Part shown: positions 24,242 through 34,169 of the stretch, one piece after another
How positions within the stretch are numbered: position 1 is the first letter of the stretch
Layout of the letters: each line of letters opens with the position of its first letter
Assembly: GCF_006335015.1 (NCBI RefSeq)
Contig: NZ_VDGT01000005.1
Span: 186,001 to 250,000, forward strand
Direction: 5' to 3'
Source of the DNA: Streptomyces sedi
Lineage (GTDB): Bacteria > Actinomycetota > Actinomycetes > Streptomycetales > Streptomycetaceae
DNA: 64,000 nucleotides
The notes under the pieces: generated by a model
Databases searched by the model: none
Seen by the model: only the letters and a program-made list of their open reading frames with translations
What the model was told of the DNA's origin: nothing
Translations under genes and position numbers: made by a program

Positions 24242-25590
24242 CAGCGGGTCCGGTTCCTGGTCTGGGGACGGTCGTTGGTGGGGGGCGTGCCGCGCAGCCA
24301 CTCCAGGCGCGGCGGCTTCGGCGCCGGGGGCGCGGGCGCGGTGGCGGCGCGCTCGGCCGGCGTGGGCCCGGCGCGCCAGCCCCGGCGCGCGGCGCGGCGC
24401 ACCGCCGGCGCGCCCAGCAGGCCGAGGACGACGGCCAGTAGCAGCCCGCCCGTCCAGGCCAGCGCGGTCGCCGCGGTCGCGCCGAGCAGCGGCGGGTCGT
24501 CGGGGATCGGGCGGACCTGGATGTGCCCGGGGCGGGCGGCGGCCTCGTCGGAGCCCTCGGCGGCCTCGCCTTCGAGGTGGGTCAGCGCGGCGAACGGGTC
24601 GACGATCCCGGCCCCCGTGCGGGCGCCGGGGCCGCCGCCGACGGGGGTGGCGGAAGCGGTGAGCCGTTCGGCGACCTCGGCGGCGGTCAGGTCGGGGAAG
24701 CGGGAGAGCACCAGCGCGGCGGCGCCCGACACCTGGGCGGTGGCGAAGCTGGTGCCGGCCTCCACGCGGTAGCCGCCGCCGGGCGCCAGCACCGCCAACT
24801 CCTGCCCGTAGCCCGCCAGGTCGACCCACTCGCCGGCGTTGGACGACTCCAGCGGCTGGCCGTCCTCGCCGACGGCGCCCACGGTCAGCACCCCTTCGTA
24901 GGCGGCCGGGTACATCGGGGTCTCCTCGTCCGCCTCGGTGCCCTCGTTGCCCGCGGCAGCGACCACCAGCACGCCGGCCCCGACCGCGCGGGCCACGGCG
25001 TCGCGCAGCGGCTCGACGTCCACGGGGTAGGCGAAGGAGAGGTTGAGCACGTCCACCTCCGCCGCGACGGCGTCGTCGACGGCCGCCGCGAGGGTGGCGG
25101 GGGTGGCGCGGTCCACGCCGTCGGCGATGCGGACGGGGTAGACGGAGGCGCCGGGCGCGACGCCGGTCATCCGGTCGCCCTGGCCGCGCCCGGCGGCGAT
25201 CACGCCGGCGACGGCGGTGCCGTGCCCGGGGCAGTCGTCCTGGACGCGCGGGGTGGTGCGGGCGAACTCGCGTTCCTCCGGCACCACGGTGAACTCGGCG
25301 CCGCGCGCCACCGCGCCCGCCAGGTCCGGGTGTTCGCCGTCGACGCCGGAGTCCAGCACGCCGACGGTGACCCCGGTGCCGTCGGCGAGGTCCCAGGACT
25401 GGCGCAGGCCGAGCTGGCCGATCAGCGGGTGGGCGCCGGCGTTGTCGGGCAGCTCCTCACCCGTGGCCCGCTGGGAGCAGTCCTGGGCGAGGGCCCGGGG
25501 CAGGGTGCCGGGCGGCGGGGCGAGCAGCGTGACGCCGACGGCGAGCAGCGGCGCCACCGTCAGCCGGCGAACGAGCGGGCGGGCGGCCAT
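24241..25590 (-). CDS. mycP: Mycosin, type VII secretion subtilisin-like protease
   Basis: A 449-residue membrane-anchored serine protease. A signal peptide (about residues 1-35) precedes the S8 catalytic domain with Asp in VTVGVLDSGVDGEHPDL, His in DCPGHGTAVAGVIA and Ser in VEAGTSFATAQVSG. A C-terminal membrane helix (about 370-395, ATALAWTGGLLLAVVLGLLG) and a Pro/Arg cytoplasmic tail follow. Mycosins stabilise the ESX channel and can process substrates. It starts 3 bases after eccD and is fused to the operon by overlapping stop/start sites. Confidence 0.95.
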   Translation of the reverse strand: MAARPLVRRLTVAPLLAVGVTLLAPPPGTLPRALAQDCSQRATGEELPDNAGAHPLIGQLGLRQSWDLADGTGVTVGVLDSGVDGEHPDLAGAVARGAEFTVVPEEREFARTTPRVQDDCPGHGTAVAGVIAAGRGQGDRMTGVAPGASVYPVRIADGVDRATPATLAAAVDDAVAAEVDVLNLSFAYPVDVEPLRDAVARAVGAGVLVVAAAGNEGTEADEETPMYPAAYEGVLTVGAVGEDGQPLESSNAGEWVDLAGYGQELAVLAPGGGYRVEAGTSFATAQVSGAAALVLSRFPDLTAAEVAERLTASATPVGGGPGARTGAGIVDPFAALTHLEGEAAEGSDEAAARPGHIQVRPIPDDPPLLGATAATALAWTGGLLLAVVLGLLGAPAVRRAARRGWRAGPTPAERAATAPAPPAPKPPRLEWLRGTPPTNDRPQTRNRTR

Positions 25591-25593
25591 GGT

Positions 25594-27030
25594 TCACGCC
25601 CTCAGGTCGAGCAGCGCGGCGTAGACGTCCCAGACGGCCAGCGCCAGCGGGACGACGGACAGCAGCGCCGTCGTCTCCAGCAGGTCGAGCGCGCGTGAGG
25701 CGCGGGGGTTGCCCCGGCCCCGGCCGGCGAGCAGCCCGGTGGCGGCGGCGACCAGCGCGGTCAGCAGCGCCAGCGGCAGCGCGACGCCGAGCGGCCCGAG
25801 CGTGCGGCCGACCAGGTCGGTCAGCAGGAACGCGGCCCCGCCGGCCGCCGCGAGCAGCGCGCCCAGCAGCGGGAGCGCGGTCTGCGCGGGCTCGCGGAAG
25901 AGGCGGGCGCGCAGCAGGGTCAACGCGACCAGCACCGCGGCCAGGGTGACGGCCCACAGCGTGCCGTCGGCGAAGAGCACCAGCGTGCCGCCGAGCGCGA
26001 CGAGTTGACCGCCCGTCAGCATTCCGAGCAGCAGCCGGCGCGCCCTCGCGACGCGGGCGCGCAGCTGGGCGTGGGCGAGTTGGCTGGGCAACGCGGCCAG
26101 CTCCTCGCTGGTGGCGGCCGTGTCGGGCGCCGGCATCCGGCCGACCCGCAGCGCCAGCGTGGGCCACAGGGTGGTCAGCGCCAGCGCCAGCGGGGCGACC
26201 ACCGCCGCCGCCCTGGCCGGCGGCACGTCCCAGACCGCGCACAGCAGCGCGCCGGGCGCGGCCAGCGGCCCGGCGACGACCAGCGCGGTGAACGTCCCGT
26301 CGCCGCCGCCGACCAGCAGCGGGCCGAGCGCGCCCAGTACGGCCAACACGGCGCAGGCCAGCAGGAGATGGGAGGCGGTGAAGCCGTCGACCGTGCCGGC
26401 CTCGGTGCCCAGCAGCCGCACCGCGCCGAGCAGCGCGGGCGGCGCGGCGAGCGCGGCGGCGCAGGTGCCGGCGGCGACGTCGCCGAAGGCGCGGGCCAGC
26501 AGCACCCCGACGGTCAGCGCGAGCAGCGCCGTGGCCAGGCCGAGCCAGCCGGGCAGCCGGCCGGGCGCCACGGCGAGCGCGCCGGTGGCCGCCAGGGTCG
26601 CGGCGCCGGCCAGCGCGGCGCTGACCCGGCGGCTGGCCGCCGGCGGCCAGCCGCCCTCGGCGCGGTCCTCGCCGACGACCTCCACGACGTCGTCGTAGAG
26701 CGGCGCGGCGGCCTCGTCCGAGCCGTGGCCGAGGAAGAGCAGGTCGCCCTCGACGACGCCCTGCGCGGCGAGGCTCGCGGCGGCCTCCAGCCGGGTGCCG
26801 TCGGCCCGGCGCAGCGCCCAACCGCCGTGCCGCACACCGCCGTCGGGGCCGGGGTCGGCGCCGGCGTGGTGCAGCAGGGTGGGCAGCAGCCGGGCGACCG
26901 GCACGCCGGCCGGCACGGCCAGGTCGGCGCGCCCGGCCGGGCCGGCGAGTCCGATCCGGACGAACTCGGCCGACGGCACGCCGGCCGGGGACGGCGGTGC
27001 GGGCGTGGGGTGGGCTGTGGCGGCGCTCAT
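25594..27030 (-). CDS. eccD: Type VII secretion integral membrane protein EccD
   Basis: A 478-residue protein. The N-terminus (about residues 20-100) has a ubiquitin-like domain (FVRIGLAGPAGRADLAVPAGVPVARLLPTLL). About 11 transmembrane helices follow, making up the rest of the protein, with a cytoplasmic loop in the middle containing EELAALPSQLAHAQLRARVARARRLL. This is the standard EccD design: the translocation pore dimer. The ATG overlaps the eccC stop by four bases. Confidence 0.93.
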   Translation of the reverse strand: MSAATAHPTPAPPSPAGVPSAEFVRIGLAGPAGRADLAVPAGVPVARLLPTLLHHAGADPGPDGGVRHGGWALRRADGTRLEAAASLAAQGVVEGDLLFLGHGSDEAAAPLYDDVVEVVGEDRAEGGWPPAASRRVSAALAGAATLAATGALAVAPGRLPGWLGLATALLALTVGVLLARAFGDVAAGTCAAALAAPPALLGAVRLLGTEAGTVDGFTASHLLLACAVLAVLGALGPLLVGGGDGTFTALVVAGPLAAPGALLCAVWDVPPARAAAVVAPLALALTTLWPTLALRVGRMPAPDTAATSEELAALPSQLAHAQLRARVARARRLLLGMLTGGQLVALGGTLVLFADGTLWAVTLAAVLVALTLLRARLFREPAQTALPLLGALLAAAGGAAFLLTDLVGRTLGPLGVALPLALLTALVAAATGLLAGRGRGNPRASRALDLLETTALLSVVPLALAVWDVYAALLDLRA

Positions 27031-30000
27031 CGGCGGGTCCCGGGTGAGGAGTCGGCGGTGGAGGTGGTGTTGCCGTCGGCCGTGTGCAACGGCGAGTCGG
27101 CGCGGACCAGTTGGACGGGCACGTTGCCGAGCCTGCGGTGCAGCAGCAGCGCGCGGCCCTTGGCGCGGCGGGCCGGCTTGACGCCCCAGATGGGCATCTC
27201 GTCCTTGGGCACGCTCAACAGGGCGGCCGGCGTGTTGAGTTCCTTGAGGCGGCCGAGGACCGGCTCGGTGACGCCGCGGGAGGCGCCGCCGGCCTGGCGG
27301 GTGACGTAGAGGTGCAGCCCGATGCCCCTGGCCTGCGGAAGGAAGTCGAGCAGCGCCTTGAGCGGGTTGCCCCGGCTGGTGGCGACCAGGTCGTAGTCGT
27401 CGACCAGCAGATAGATCTCGGGGCCCGACCACCAGGAGCGGTCCCGCAGTTGCTCGGGCGTGACGTCGGTGCCCGGCAGCCGCTTGCGCAGCCCCTCGGC
27501 GAGGCCGCCGACGACCTCCATGGACCGTTCGTGCGTCGTGGAGTAGCCGAGCAGCGAGGGCCCGTCGAACTCCCTGAGCATGGTCATCCGGTGGTCGAGC
27601 ACGATCAGCTTGGCCCGCTCCGGCGGGTGGTGGGCGAGCACCTGGCGGCCGACGGCGCGCAGCAGCGAGGTCTTGCCGGTCTCGCTGTCGCCGACGACGA
27701 TGAGCCCCGCCTCCTCGCCGGGCGAGAAGACGACCTGCTCCAGCCGGTTGCCCTCGACCGCGACCGTGACGCCCCGGCCGGCCCCCGCGACCTCGCCGAC
27801 GGGGAACGTGGTGGGCAGCAGCCGCACCGGCCGGGCCCGGCGGCCCTCCCAGGCGGCGTCGACGCGCCGCACCAGGTCGGCGACGCCGTCGGGGAGCCCG
27901 GTGTCGGAACGGGTCGAGTCGATCCGGGGCACGGCGATCAGGAAGTGTTCCTTCTCGCGGGTGATGCCGCGTCCCGGGCGGCCCTCGGGGATGGTGCGCT
28001 GGGCCTTCCGGTCCATCTCCGAGTCCAGCGCGTCGCCGAGCTTCAACTCGACCTTGGTGCCCAGCAGGTCGCGCAGCGCCATCCGCATGTCCAGCCAGCG
28101 GTTGCCGGTGACGACCAGGTGCACGCCGTAGGTGAGCATCCGGCCGGCGAGCGCCATCAGGGTGGCCTCCAGCTCCGGGTAGCTCTGCCGCAGCACCCCC
28201 CAGCCGTCGACGACGAGGAAGACGTCGCCGTGGTCGTCGGCGATCCGCCCGGCGGCGCGCGCCTCGCGGTAGGCGGCCATGGACTCCACGCCCAGCTCGC
28301 GGAAGCGGGCCTCGCGGGTCTCCATCACCTCCAGCACCTCCGCCACGGTGCGGTTGACCACCTCGGCGTCCAACCGGCCGGCCACCCCACCGACATGGGG
28401 CAGCCCGGCGAGCGCGAAGAGGGTGCCGGAGAAGTCCAGGCAGTAGAACTGCACCTCCTCCGGGGTGTGCCGCAGCGCCAGCGAGGCGATCAGGGCGCGC
28501 ACCGCCGTCGACTTGCCGCTGTGCGGCCCGCCGACCACGGCCGCGTGGCCTCCGGCGCCCGAGAGGTCCAGCGTGAGGGGGTCGCGCCGCTGGTGGAACG
28601 GCAGGTCGAGCACGCCGATCCGCGCGGTCAGCGGCGGTGAGGCCGCCGGGTCGGCGCCGAGCCCGCGCCCCGGCCGCTCGGCGAGACCGCCGTGCAGCAG
28701 GTCAAGCGGCTCGGGCCTGGCCAGCGGCTCCAGCCACACCTGGTGCGCCTGCGGGCCCTGGCCGGTCAGCTGCTCGACCATGACGCCCAGCACGGTGCTG
28801 CCCAGCTCCTCGCCGTCGCCGAACTCGTCTGCCTCCGGCTCCGGTTCGGGCTCCGGCGCCCGTTGCTCCGCTGGCACGGGCACCAGCCCGGCCGGGAACG
28901 GTCGGACGGTGGCGGCGCCGCCGAGCGAGCCCGTGCCCGCCCCGTCCTCGGTGCGGTAGGGGCCCGAGACATAGGCCGCGCGAAACCGCTTCAGGGTCGC
29001 GGTGTCCGTCCTGAGATAGCCGTGCCCCGGCGCGGACGGCAGATGGTTGGCGTCGGGCACGCCGATCGCGGTGCGGCTCTCCGCCTCGGAGAACGTGCGC
29101 AGCCCCACCCGGTACGACAGGTGCGCCTCCAGGCCGCGCAGCCGGCCCTCGTCGAGGCGTTGGGAGGCGAGCAGCAGATGCAGCCCCAACGAGCGCCCCA
29201 GCCGGCCGATCTGCACGAAGAGGTCGGCGAAGTCGGGTTTCTGGGCGAGGAGTTCGGAGAACTCGTCGACGACGATGAAGAGGCTGGGCAGCGGCGGCAG
29301 GGAGGCGCCGCGCTGCCTGGCGCGCTCGTAGTCGCGTACGGAGACCAGGTTGCCGGCGTCCCTCAGCACCTCCTGGCGGCGGTTCATCTCGCCGGAGAGC
29401 GCCTCCCGCATCCGGTCGACCAGCGTGAGGTCGTCCTCCAGGTTGGTGATCACCGCCGCGACATGCGGCAGCTCCGCCATCCCGGCGAACGTGGCGCCGC
29501 CCTTGAAGTCGACGAGCACCAGGTTGAGTTGCTCGGAGGAGTGGGTGGCGGCCATGCCGAGGACCAGGGTGCGCAGCAGCTCCGACTTGCCGGAGCCGGT
29601 GGCGCCGACCAGCAGCCCGTGCGGGCCCATGCCGTTCTGCGCCGACTCCTTGATGTCCAGCTCCAGCAGCCCGCCGTCGGCCGAGACGCCGACCGGCACC
29701 TGGAGCCGGTCGCGCATCGGACGCGGACGCCAGAGGGTGTCCAGGTCCAGCTGGCCGGGGTCGGCGATGCCCAGCAGCGCGGGCAGCGTGTTGACGGCGG
29801 TGGTCAGGTCCTCGGCGTCGGCGGCGGAGGCGGCGGCGTCCACCCGGAACCTGGCGATCCGCATCGCCAGCGCCTCGGCCTCCGCGGCCGAGAGCCCGTC
29901 GGCCGTGCCGAGGGGGTCGCGGCTCTCGCCCGCGTCGACGACCAGCGCGCCGTCCCGCTCGATCGCCAGCGCCACGCCGTGCGCCTCGGTGAGCGGCCCC

Positions 30001-31058
30001 GCGCGGCCCGACAGGTCCAGCACGGTGACGCCCATCATCCCGTGCGGGTCCAGCAGCGCCTCCCCGCCGGTGACCAGCCCACCGGCCACCACCACCAGCA
30101 GGTGCGGGAGTTCGGGGTCCGGCTCGGCCTCGCGCTGGAAGCGGGTGCGCCGGGTCAGCTCGGCGCCCAGCCACTCCTCCAGCACCGCCAGGCTCGGGTT
30201 GACCATCCGCAACGGCCCGACGTGGTCGAGCTCGTCCGGGTGGTGGGCGTGCGGCAGCCACTTCACCCACGCCCACTCCGGCGCCTCCACGTTCCCCGCG
30301 CAGACCACCAGCCGCAGCTCGCGCGGCGAGTGGAGGGTGACGGCGTGCGCCACCACCGCGCGCGCCAGCGCCCCGGCGCGCTCCGGCGCGTCGCCGGCGT
30401 GCAGCGACAGCGCGGCGAACCGGCGCAGCGCCACCTGCACGGGCAGCCCCGGCACCACGGCGTGGGCGTCGACGAAACGCTTCAGCGCCACGGAGCAGAG
30501 CGGGTCCAGGTCCTCGACCGGCGCCGAGTCCCCCGGCACCAGCGCGGTGGCCAGGTAACGCGGCCCGGTGCCGACCCGCACCACCCCGAAGTCCTCGTCG
30601 GTCGCCCGCCGTTCCCACAGCCTGCGGCTCTCGGCGACCGTCCACAGCGTGCCGGGCGGCGGGGAGTCCCACAGCAGCGCGGCGCGCTGCGCCTCGGCGG
30701 TGCGCCGCACCTCGGCCCTGGTGCGTTCCAGGTACCGCAGGTACTGGCGGCGGTCCTCGCGGGCCTGGCTCTTGGCCGAGCCGCGCTGCCGCAGCACCGA
30801 GCCGACGACCATGGCCAGGCAGGAGACCAGGAACATGGTGCCGACGATGTAGCCGATCGGCCCCCGCCCCATGGTCAGCATGTAGAGCACGGAGCCCAGC
30901 CCGCTGAGCGCGGGCAGCGCCGTCATCCAGACGTTGTTCTCCTCCGGCTTCGGCAGCTCGGGCGGCGCCTTGAGCACCAGCTCCTGCCCCGGCACGGCCG
31001 GCCGGGCGGCCCGCGCGGGGCGCCGGAGGACGGTGGTGGTGGGGGTGGGCGTGGTCAA
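27027..31058 (-). CDS. eccC: Type VII secretion ATPase EccC (three FtsK/SpoIIIE domains)
   Basis: A 1343-residue motor ATPase that recognises and drives export of ESX substrates. Two N-terminal membrane helices (about residues 42-90) are followed by three ATPase domains with Walker A loops GATGSGKSELLRT, GGPHSGKSTAVRA and GDSETGKTSLLRA. Walker B is complete in the first (LFIVVDEFSELL) and altered in the second (VVDGWG) and third (LVDDYD), as commonly found. It is a single fused chain, not split into Ca/Cb. The start is TTG at 31058 after AAAGGAACTCCCG. It is the first gene of the machinery block and follows the large substrate-like gene. Confidence 0.96.
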   Translation of the reverse strand: MTTPTPTTTVLRRPARAARPAVPGQELVLKAPPELPKPEENNVWMTALPALSGLGSVLYMLTMGRGPIGYIVGTMFLVSCLAMVVGSVLRQRGSAKSQAREDRRQYLRYLERTRAEVRRTAEAQRAALLWDSPPPGTLWTVAESRRLWERRATDEDFGVVRVGTGPRYLATALVPGDSAPVEDLDPLCSVALKRFVDAHAVVPGLPVQVALRRFAALSLHAGDAPERAGALARAVVAHAVTLHSPRELRLVVCAGNVEAPEWAWVKWLPHAHHPDELDHVGPLRMVNPSLAVLEEWLGAELTRRTRFQREAEPDPELPHLLVVVAGGLVTGGEALLDPHGMMGVTVLDLSGRAGPLTEAHGVALAIERDGALVVDAGESRDPLGTADGLSAAEAEALAMRIARFRVDAAASAADAEDLTTAVNTLPALLGIADPGQLDLDTLWRPRPMRDRLQVPVGVSADGGLLELDIKESAQNGMGPHGLLVGATGSGKSELLRTLVLGMAATHSSEQLNLVLVDFKGGATFAGMAELPHVAAVITNLEDDLTLVDRMREALSGEMNRRQEVLRDAGNLVSVRDYERARQRGASLPPLPSLFIVVDEFSELLAQKPDFADLFVQIGRLGRSLGLHLLLASQRLDEGRLRGLEAHLSYRVGLRTFSEAESRTAIGVPDANHLPSAPGHGYLRTDTATLKRFRAAYVSGPYRTEDGAGTGSLGGAATVRPFPAGLVPVPAEQRAPEPEPEPEADEFGDGEELGSTVLGVMVEQLTGQGPQAHQVWLEPLARPEPLDLLHGGLAERPGRGLGADPAASPPLTARIGVLDLPFHQRRDPLTLDLSGAGGHAAVVGGPHSGKSTAVRALIASLALRHTPEEVQFYCLDFSGTLFALAGLPHVGGVAGRLDAEVVNRTVAEVLEVMETREARFRELGVESMAAYREARAAGRIADDHGDVFLVVDGWGVLRQSYPELEATLMALAGRMLTYGVHLVVTGNRWLDMRMALRDLLGTKVELKLGDALDSEMDRKAQRTIPEGRPGRGITREKEHFLIAVPRIDSTRSDTGLPDGVADLVRRVDAAWEGRRARPVRLLPTTFPVGEVAGAGRGVTVAVEGNRLEQVVFSPGEEAGLIVVGDSETGKTSLLRAVGRQVLAHHPPERAKLIVLDHRMTMLREFDGPSLLGYSTTHERSMEVVGGLAEGLRKRLPGTDVTPEQLRDRSWWSGPEIYLLVDDYDLVATSRGNPLKALLDFLPQARGIGLHLYVTRQAGGASRGVTEPVLGRLKELNTPAALLSVPKDEMPIWGVKPARRAKGRALLLHRRLGNVPVQLVRADSPLHTADGNTTSTADSSPGTRR

Positions 31059-31098
31059 CGGGAGTTCCTTTCCTGGATCGGGCCGGGGCGCCGCGTGG

Positions 31099-33636
31099 TC
31101 AGTTGCCGAACCGGGTGGCGGAGGAGTGTTCCGAGTCCGGGCTGTAGTCCAGGGAGTCGGCCGTCGCGGCGCCGCGCGCCCCGGTGATCAGGTCGTCGAT
31201 GTCGTCGGGGTCGCCGTCGCGGTAGGTGACGCCGTTGCCCGCGTCGTTGAGCGGGATGGTCGGCGAGCCGGCGCCGTTGTCCCCGGCCAGGACCTCCTCC
31301 GCCGGGATGAGGTCCAGCTGGCCGTCCGGGTGCCGCTGGTTGTGCGCGTCGATGGCGCCGCCGGTGATGGCGTGCGCCTCCAGCAGCTCGTTGACACGGT
31401 CCGCCTCGTGCGAGTAGGCGGCCTGCGCGGCCGGCTCCTGCGGCTTGTAGTCCGGGAAGAGCGTCGGCTCGATCATCCCGTAGCCGGTCGAGGCGGCGCT
31501 GGCCACCGTGCCGACCCCGCCCGGCACCATGCCGGCCACGTTGAACGCCGCCCCGATGCTGGTCTGGAGGTGCTTCTGCCGCTGCGCTGCCTGTGCGTCC
31601 TCACGGCCCTCGTACCAGTTGATGACGTCCCGCTCGCCGAACTCCATCAGCCCGGTCAGGTTGCCGATCGACTGCGCGACGGTCCGCCGGTCGCCCTCCT
31701 GGGAGAGATCGTCGGTGTAGTACTCGTAGGCCAGGTTGCGCTGGGTCTCGAAGACGCCGGTCTTGAAGTGCTCGTAGACGTTGTCGTCGGTCGCCGCCAT
31801 CAGGCTGAAGACGGGGAAGCGCTGGTCCTCGTCCCAGGCGCCCTCGGCTCCCTCCAGCCCGACGATGGCGTCCAGGCGGGAGAGGGTCGCGTCCGAGACC
31901 GCGCCCTGGAGCCCGGAGGTGTCCCAGGGGTAGTGCGGCTCCATGATCCCGTCCTCCTCCCAGTCCTCGATGAGCCGCGAGGGCTCGGCGGTGAAGTGCT
32001 GGATGACGTCGTCGGCCAGCGCACGGCGCTCGCTGTCGTGCTCGCCGCCGTTCGGCAGGACGGCGCTGCGCACCAGGTCGCCCGCGCCGTCGCTGTCCGC
32101 CCACCTGGCGTTCAGCAGCTCCTCGCGGACGCCGTCGTTGCTGAGGATCTCGAACGAGGCGTCGGTGTTCTGCGCGACGTTGCTCAACAGGCCGCTGCTG
32201 CCGGTGTTCTCCAGGTAGTTCGGCACGTCGAAGTCCAGCGACTCGTGCTGGGCCTCCTCGGCGACGGCGTCGTTGTACGCGTCGGTGTTGACCTCCTCCA
32301 CGGCCTCCTGGACGTCCAGGGCCGCGGTGGTCAGGTGGTGGGCGAAGTCGTTCCCCGGCGGGACGGTGGCCTGGTCCATGAGGTTGCCGAAGCCGTTGAA
32401 GTTGTTCATCACCCCACGCGCGTCGTCCAGGCTCTCCGCGTTCCGCAGGTCCGAGTCGGCGTCGTAGACGAACGCCTGGATGGACTCGGGGATGGGTGCC
32501 GGCCCCTGGATGGAGGGGTGGGCGTTGATGTCGATGCCGCCGATCTCCGGGTTCATCAGCATGTTGATGCCGTTGCCGACGGTGGCCTGGATGTCGTGGA
32601 TGCGGTCCCATCGGGTGTCGAGCGCGTGCTGGTAGCCGGCGCCGGCGTCCTGGCCACCCGGCTCGCCCGGCGACATGTTGCCCAGCTCGGCGAGCGTGTC
32701 CTCGTCGACCGTGTCGTAGAACTCCTCCAGATACGCCCGTTCCTCGGGGGTGAGGTCGCGGCGGGGGGAGGTCGGGTCGTCCGGGTCGTAGACGCCGGCC
32801 CCGATGGCGGCCAGGCCGGCGGTGTGCTGGGCCAGCAGGTCGAGGTCGCGCTCGTCCTCCGGCTTGGCCATCTCGTCCTTGATCGCCTCCGCGGAGTACT
32901 CGGCCATCTCCTCGGTGTGCCACATCGAGTGCGGCCCGGCGCCGACGTCGTAGCCCAGCTCGGTCAACTCCCCCGCCCTGCTGACCATCCAGGACCGGTA
33001 GTCGTCGATCTCGGTCTCCATGTCACCGTGCAGGGTGGTGATGTCGCCGGCGGCCTTGCCGAGGTAGTGGTCGCGGATCCTGGTGAGCGCGGCCTGCGGG
33101 AAGGACCACTGGGTGAAGTGGCTGCCCTCGGCGAGGTAGACGGAGCCGGCCACGGTCACCGAGGGGGTCTCGATGAGCAGCGCGGAGGCGACGCTCTCCT
33201 CCAGCTCGGCGTACTTGTTCTGGTAGGTGGTCCTGGCGTCGGTGAGGTGTTCGTGGAAAGCCTCCTGGGCGTCCGAGCGGAGGATGCTCACCTCCTCCTC
33301 GGTGTCACTGGCCAGCTTGGTCGCCGAGTTGATGATGTCGGCGACGCTCTCGATGTCCTGGCCACCGCCCTGGAGGTCGCGGTCGGTGATGGTGATGTGC
33401 TCGTCGGCGTTGTGGTGCCCGATCCCGTCCGTGGTGGCGGAGTCCTGGGACAACTCGGAGGCGCGGGCGGCGACCTCGCTGGCGCCGCCGGCCTCGCCCG
33501 CGGCTGCCGCGAAACCGCGGGACGCCTCGGCCATCTCCTCGACGTCGATCTCCTCGGCGAAGTCGTCAGCGGTCTCCCAGGGGTCGACGCCGGCCTCCTC
33601 GGCCACGTCCTCCCTGGTGAAGTCAACGCCTGGCAT
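31099..33636 (-). CDS. Large acidic candidate type VII substrate (DUF6571-like)
   Basis: An 845-residue, strongly acidic, mainly helical protein without a signal peptide. The N-terminal 250 residues form long predicted helices, like the helical hairpins of ESX substrates. The middle contains LTPEERAYLEEFYDTVDEDTLAEL and NPEIGGIDINAHPSIQGPAP, which I associate with large streptomycete proteins of the DUF6571 / TPR-region kind found beside ESX genes. There is a hydrophobic Gly/Val stretch (about 700-725, AAFNVAGMVPGGVGTVASAAS) near the C-terminus. Several Y-x-x-x-D/E patterns occur. A secreted or surface protein, possibly a toxin or a structural substrate, is likely; no catalytic motif was recognised. 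Confidence 0.6.
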   Translation of the reverse strand: MPGVDFTREDVAEEAGVDPWETADDFAEEIDVEEMAEASRGFAAAAGEAGGASEVAARASELSQDSATTDGIGHHNADEHITITDRDLQGGGQDIESVADIINSATKLASDTEEEVSILRSDAQEAFHEHLTDARTTYQNKYAELEESVASALLIETPSVTVAGSVYLAEGSHFTQWSFPQAALTRIRDHYLGKAAGDITTLHGDMETEIDDYRSWMVSRAGELTELGYDVGAGPHSMWHTEEMAEYSAEAIKDEMAKPEDERDLDLLAQHTAGLAAIGAGVYDPDDPTSPRRDLTPEERAYLEEFYDTVDEDTLAELGNMSPGEPGGQDAGAGYQHALDTRWDRIHDIQATVGNGINMLMNPEIGGIDINAHPSIQGPAPIPESIQAFVYDADSDLRNAESLDDARGVMNNFNGFGNLMDQATVPPGNDFAHHLTTAALDVQEAVEEVNTDAYNDAVAEEAQHESLDFDVPNYLENTGSSGLLSNVAQNTDASFEILSNDGVREELLNARWADSDGAGDLVRSAVLPNGGEHDSERRALADDVIQHFTAEPSRLIEDWEEDGIMEPHYPWDTSGLQGAVSDATLSRLDAIVGLEGAEGAWDEDQRFPVFSLMAATDDNVYEHFKTGVFETQRNLAYEYYTDDLSQEGDRRTVAQSIGNLTGLMEFGERDVINWYEGREDAQAAQRQKHLQTSIGAAFNVAGMVPGGVGTVASAASTGYGMIEPTLFPDYKPQEPAAQAAYSHEADRVNELLEAHAITGGAIDAHNQRHPDGQLDLIPAEEVLAGDNGAGSPTIPLNDAGNGVTYRDGDPDDIDDLITGARGAATADSLDYSPDSEHSSATRFGN

Positions 33637-33782
33637 GACTCTTCCTCGCTGCTCGGATTGTCGTTCGAAGGGTGGTGCGGGTGTGGTGCGGGCGCTTCGG
33701 CGCGCGCGGGACCACCGTGGCGCTCACCCACGCCCGCGGTGGCTCCCCGGCCCGGCGGCGGGCGCCCCGGCATCCGGGGCGT

Positions 33783-34142
33783 TCAGATGCCGTCGGCGAT
33801 CCGCTGCCCCAGGACGCCCGTGACGCCCGTGGCCCCCGCGTCACCGGCGGCGGTCACGGCGGAGTTGCTGGCGGCGTCGACGTCCTCGCCGATGGCCGCC
33901 GACTGGTAGCCGGAGGCGCCGATGTCGTCCCGGCCCTCGGCGGCCCGGTTGACGCCGCGCGCCTGGGTGTCGCGGGTGCCGTTGACGGCGTTGACGAAGG
34001 TGTCGGCGCCGCCGAACGAGCCGGCGTCCGCGGAGACGGTGCGCAGATAGGCGTGCGCGCCGTCCGCCTCGTCCGAGGCCGTGTAGCTGCCCTGCCCGCC
34101 GGCCCGCAGCGACTCCGGCAGATATTCGAGTCCTTCGCTCAT
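33783..34142 (-). CDS. Small ESX-locus protein, WXG100-like
   Basis: A 119-residue, Ala/Gly/Asp-rich protein with no signal peptide or membrane helix. It is the size of a WXG100 substrate and could form helices, but it has no W-x-G turn. A few aromatic residues (YLPESL, SYTASDEADGAHAYLR) lie near the N-terminus. The ATG follows GGGAGGACAGC. It lies between the large substrate and the PPE-like gene in a run of same-strand genes, which is the main reason for the call. Confidence 0.5.
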   Translation of the reverse strand: MSEGLEYLPESLRAGGQGSYTASDEADGAHAYLRTVSADAGSFGGADTFVNAVNGTRDTQARGVNRAAEGRDDIGASGYQSAAIGEDVDAASNSAVTAAGDAGATGVTGVLGQRIADGI

Positions 34143-34169
34143 GCTGTCCTCCCGTGTCCCTTGGGCGGG

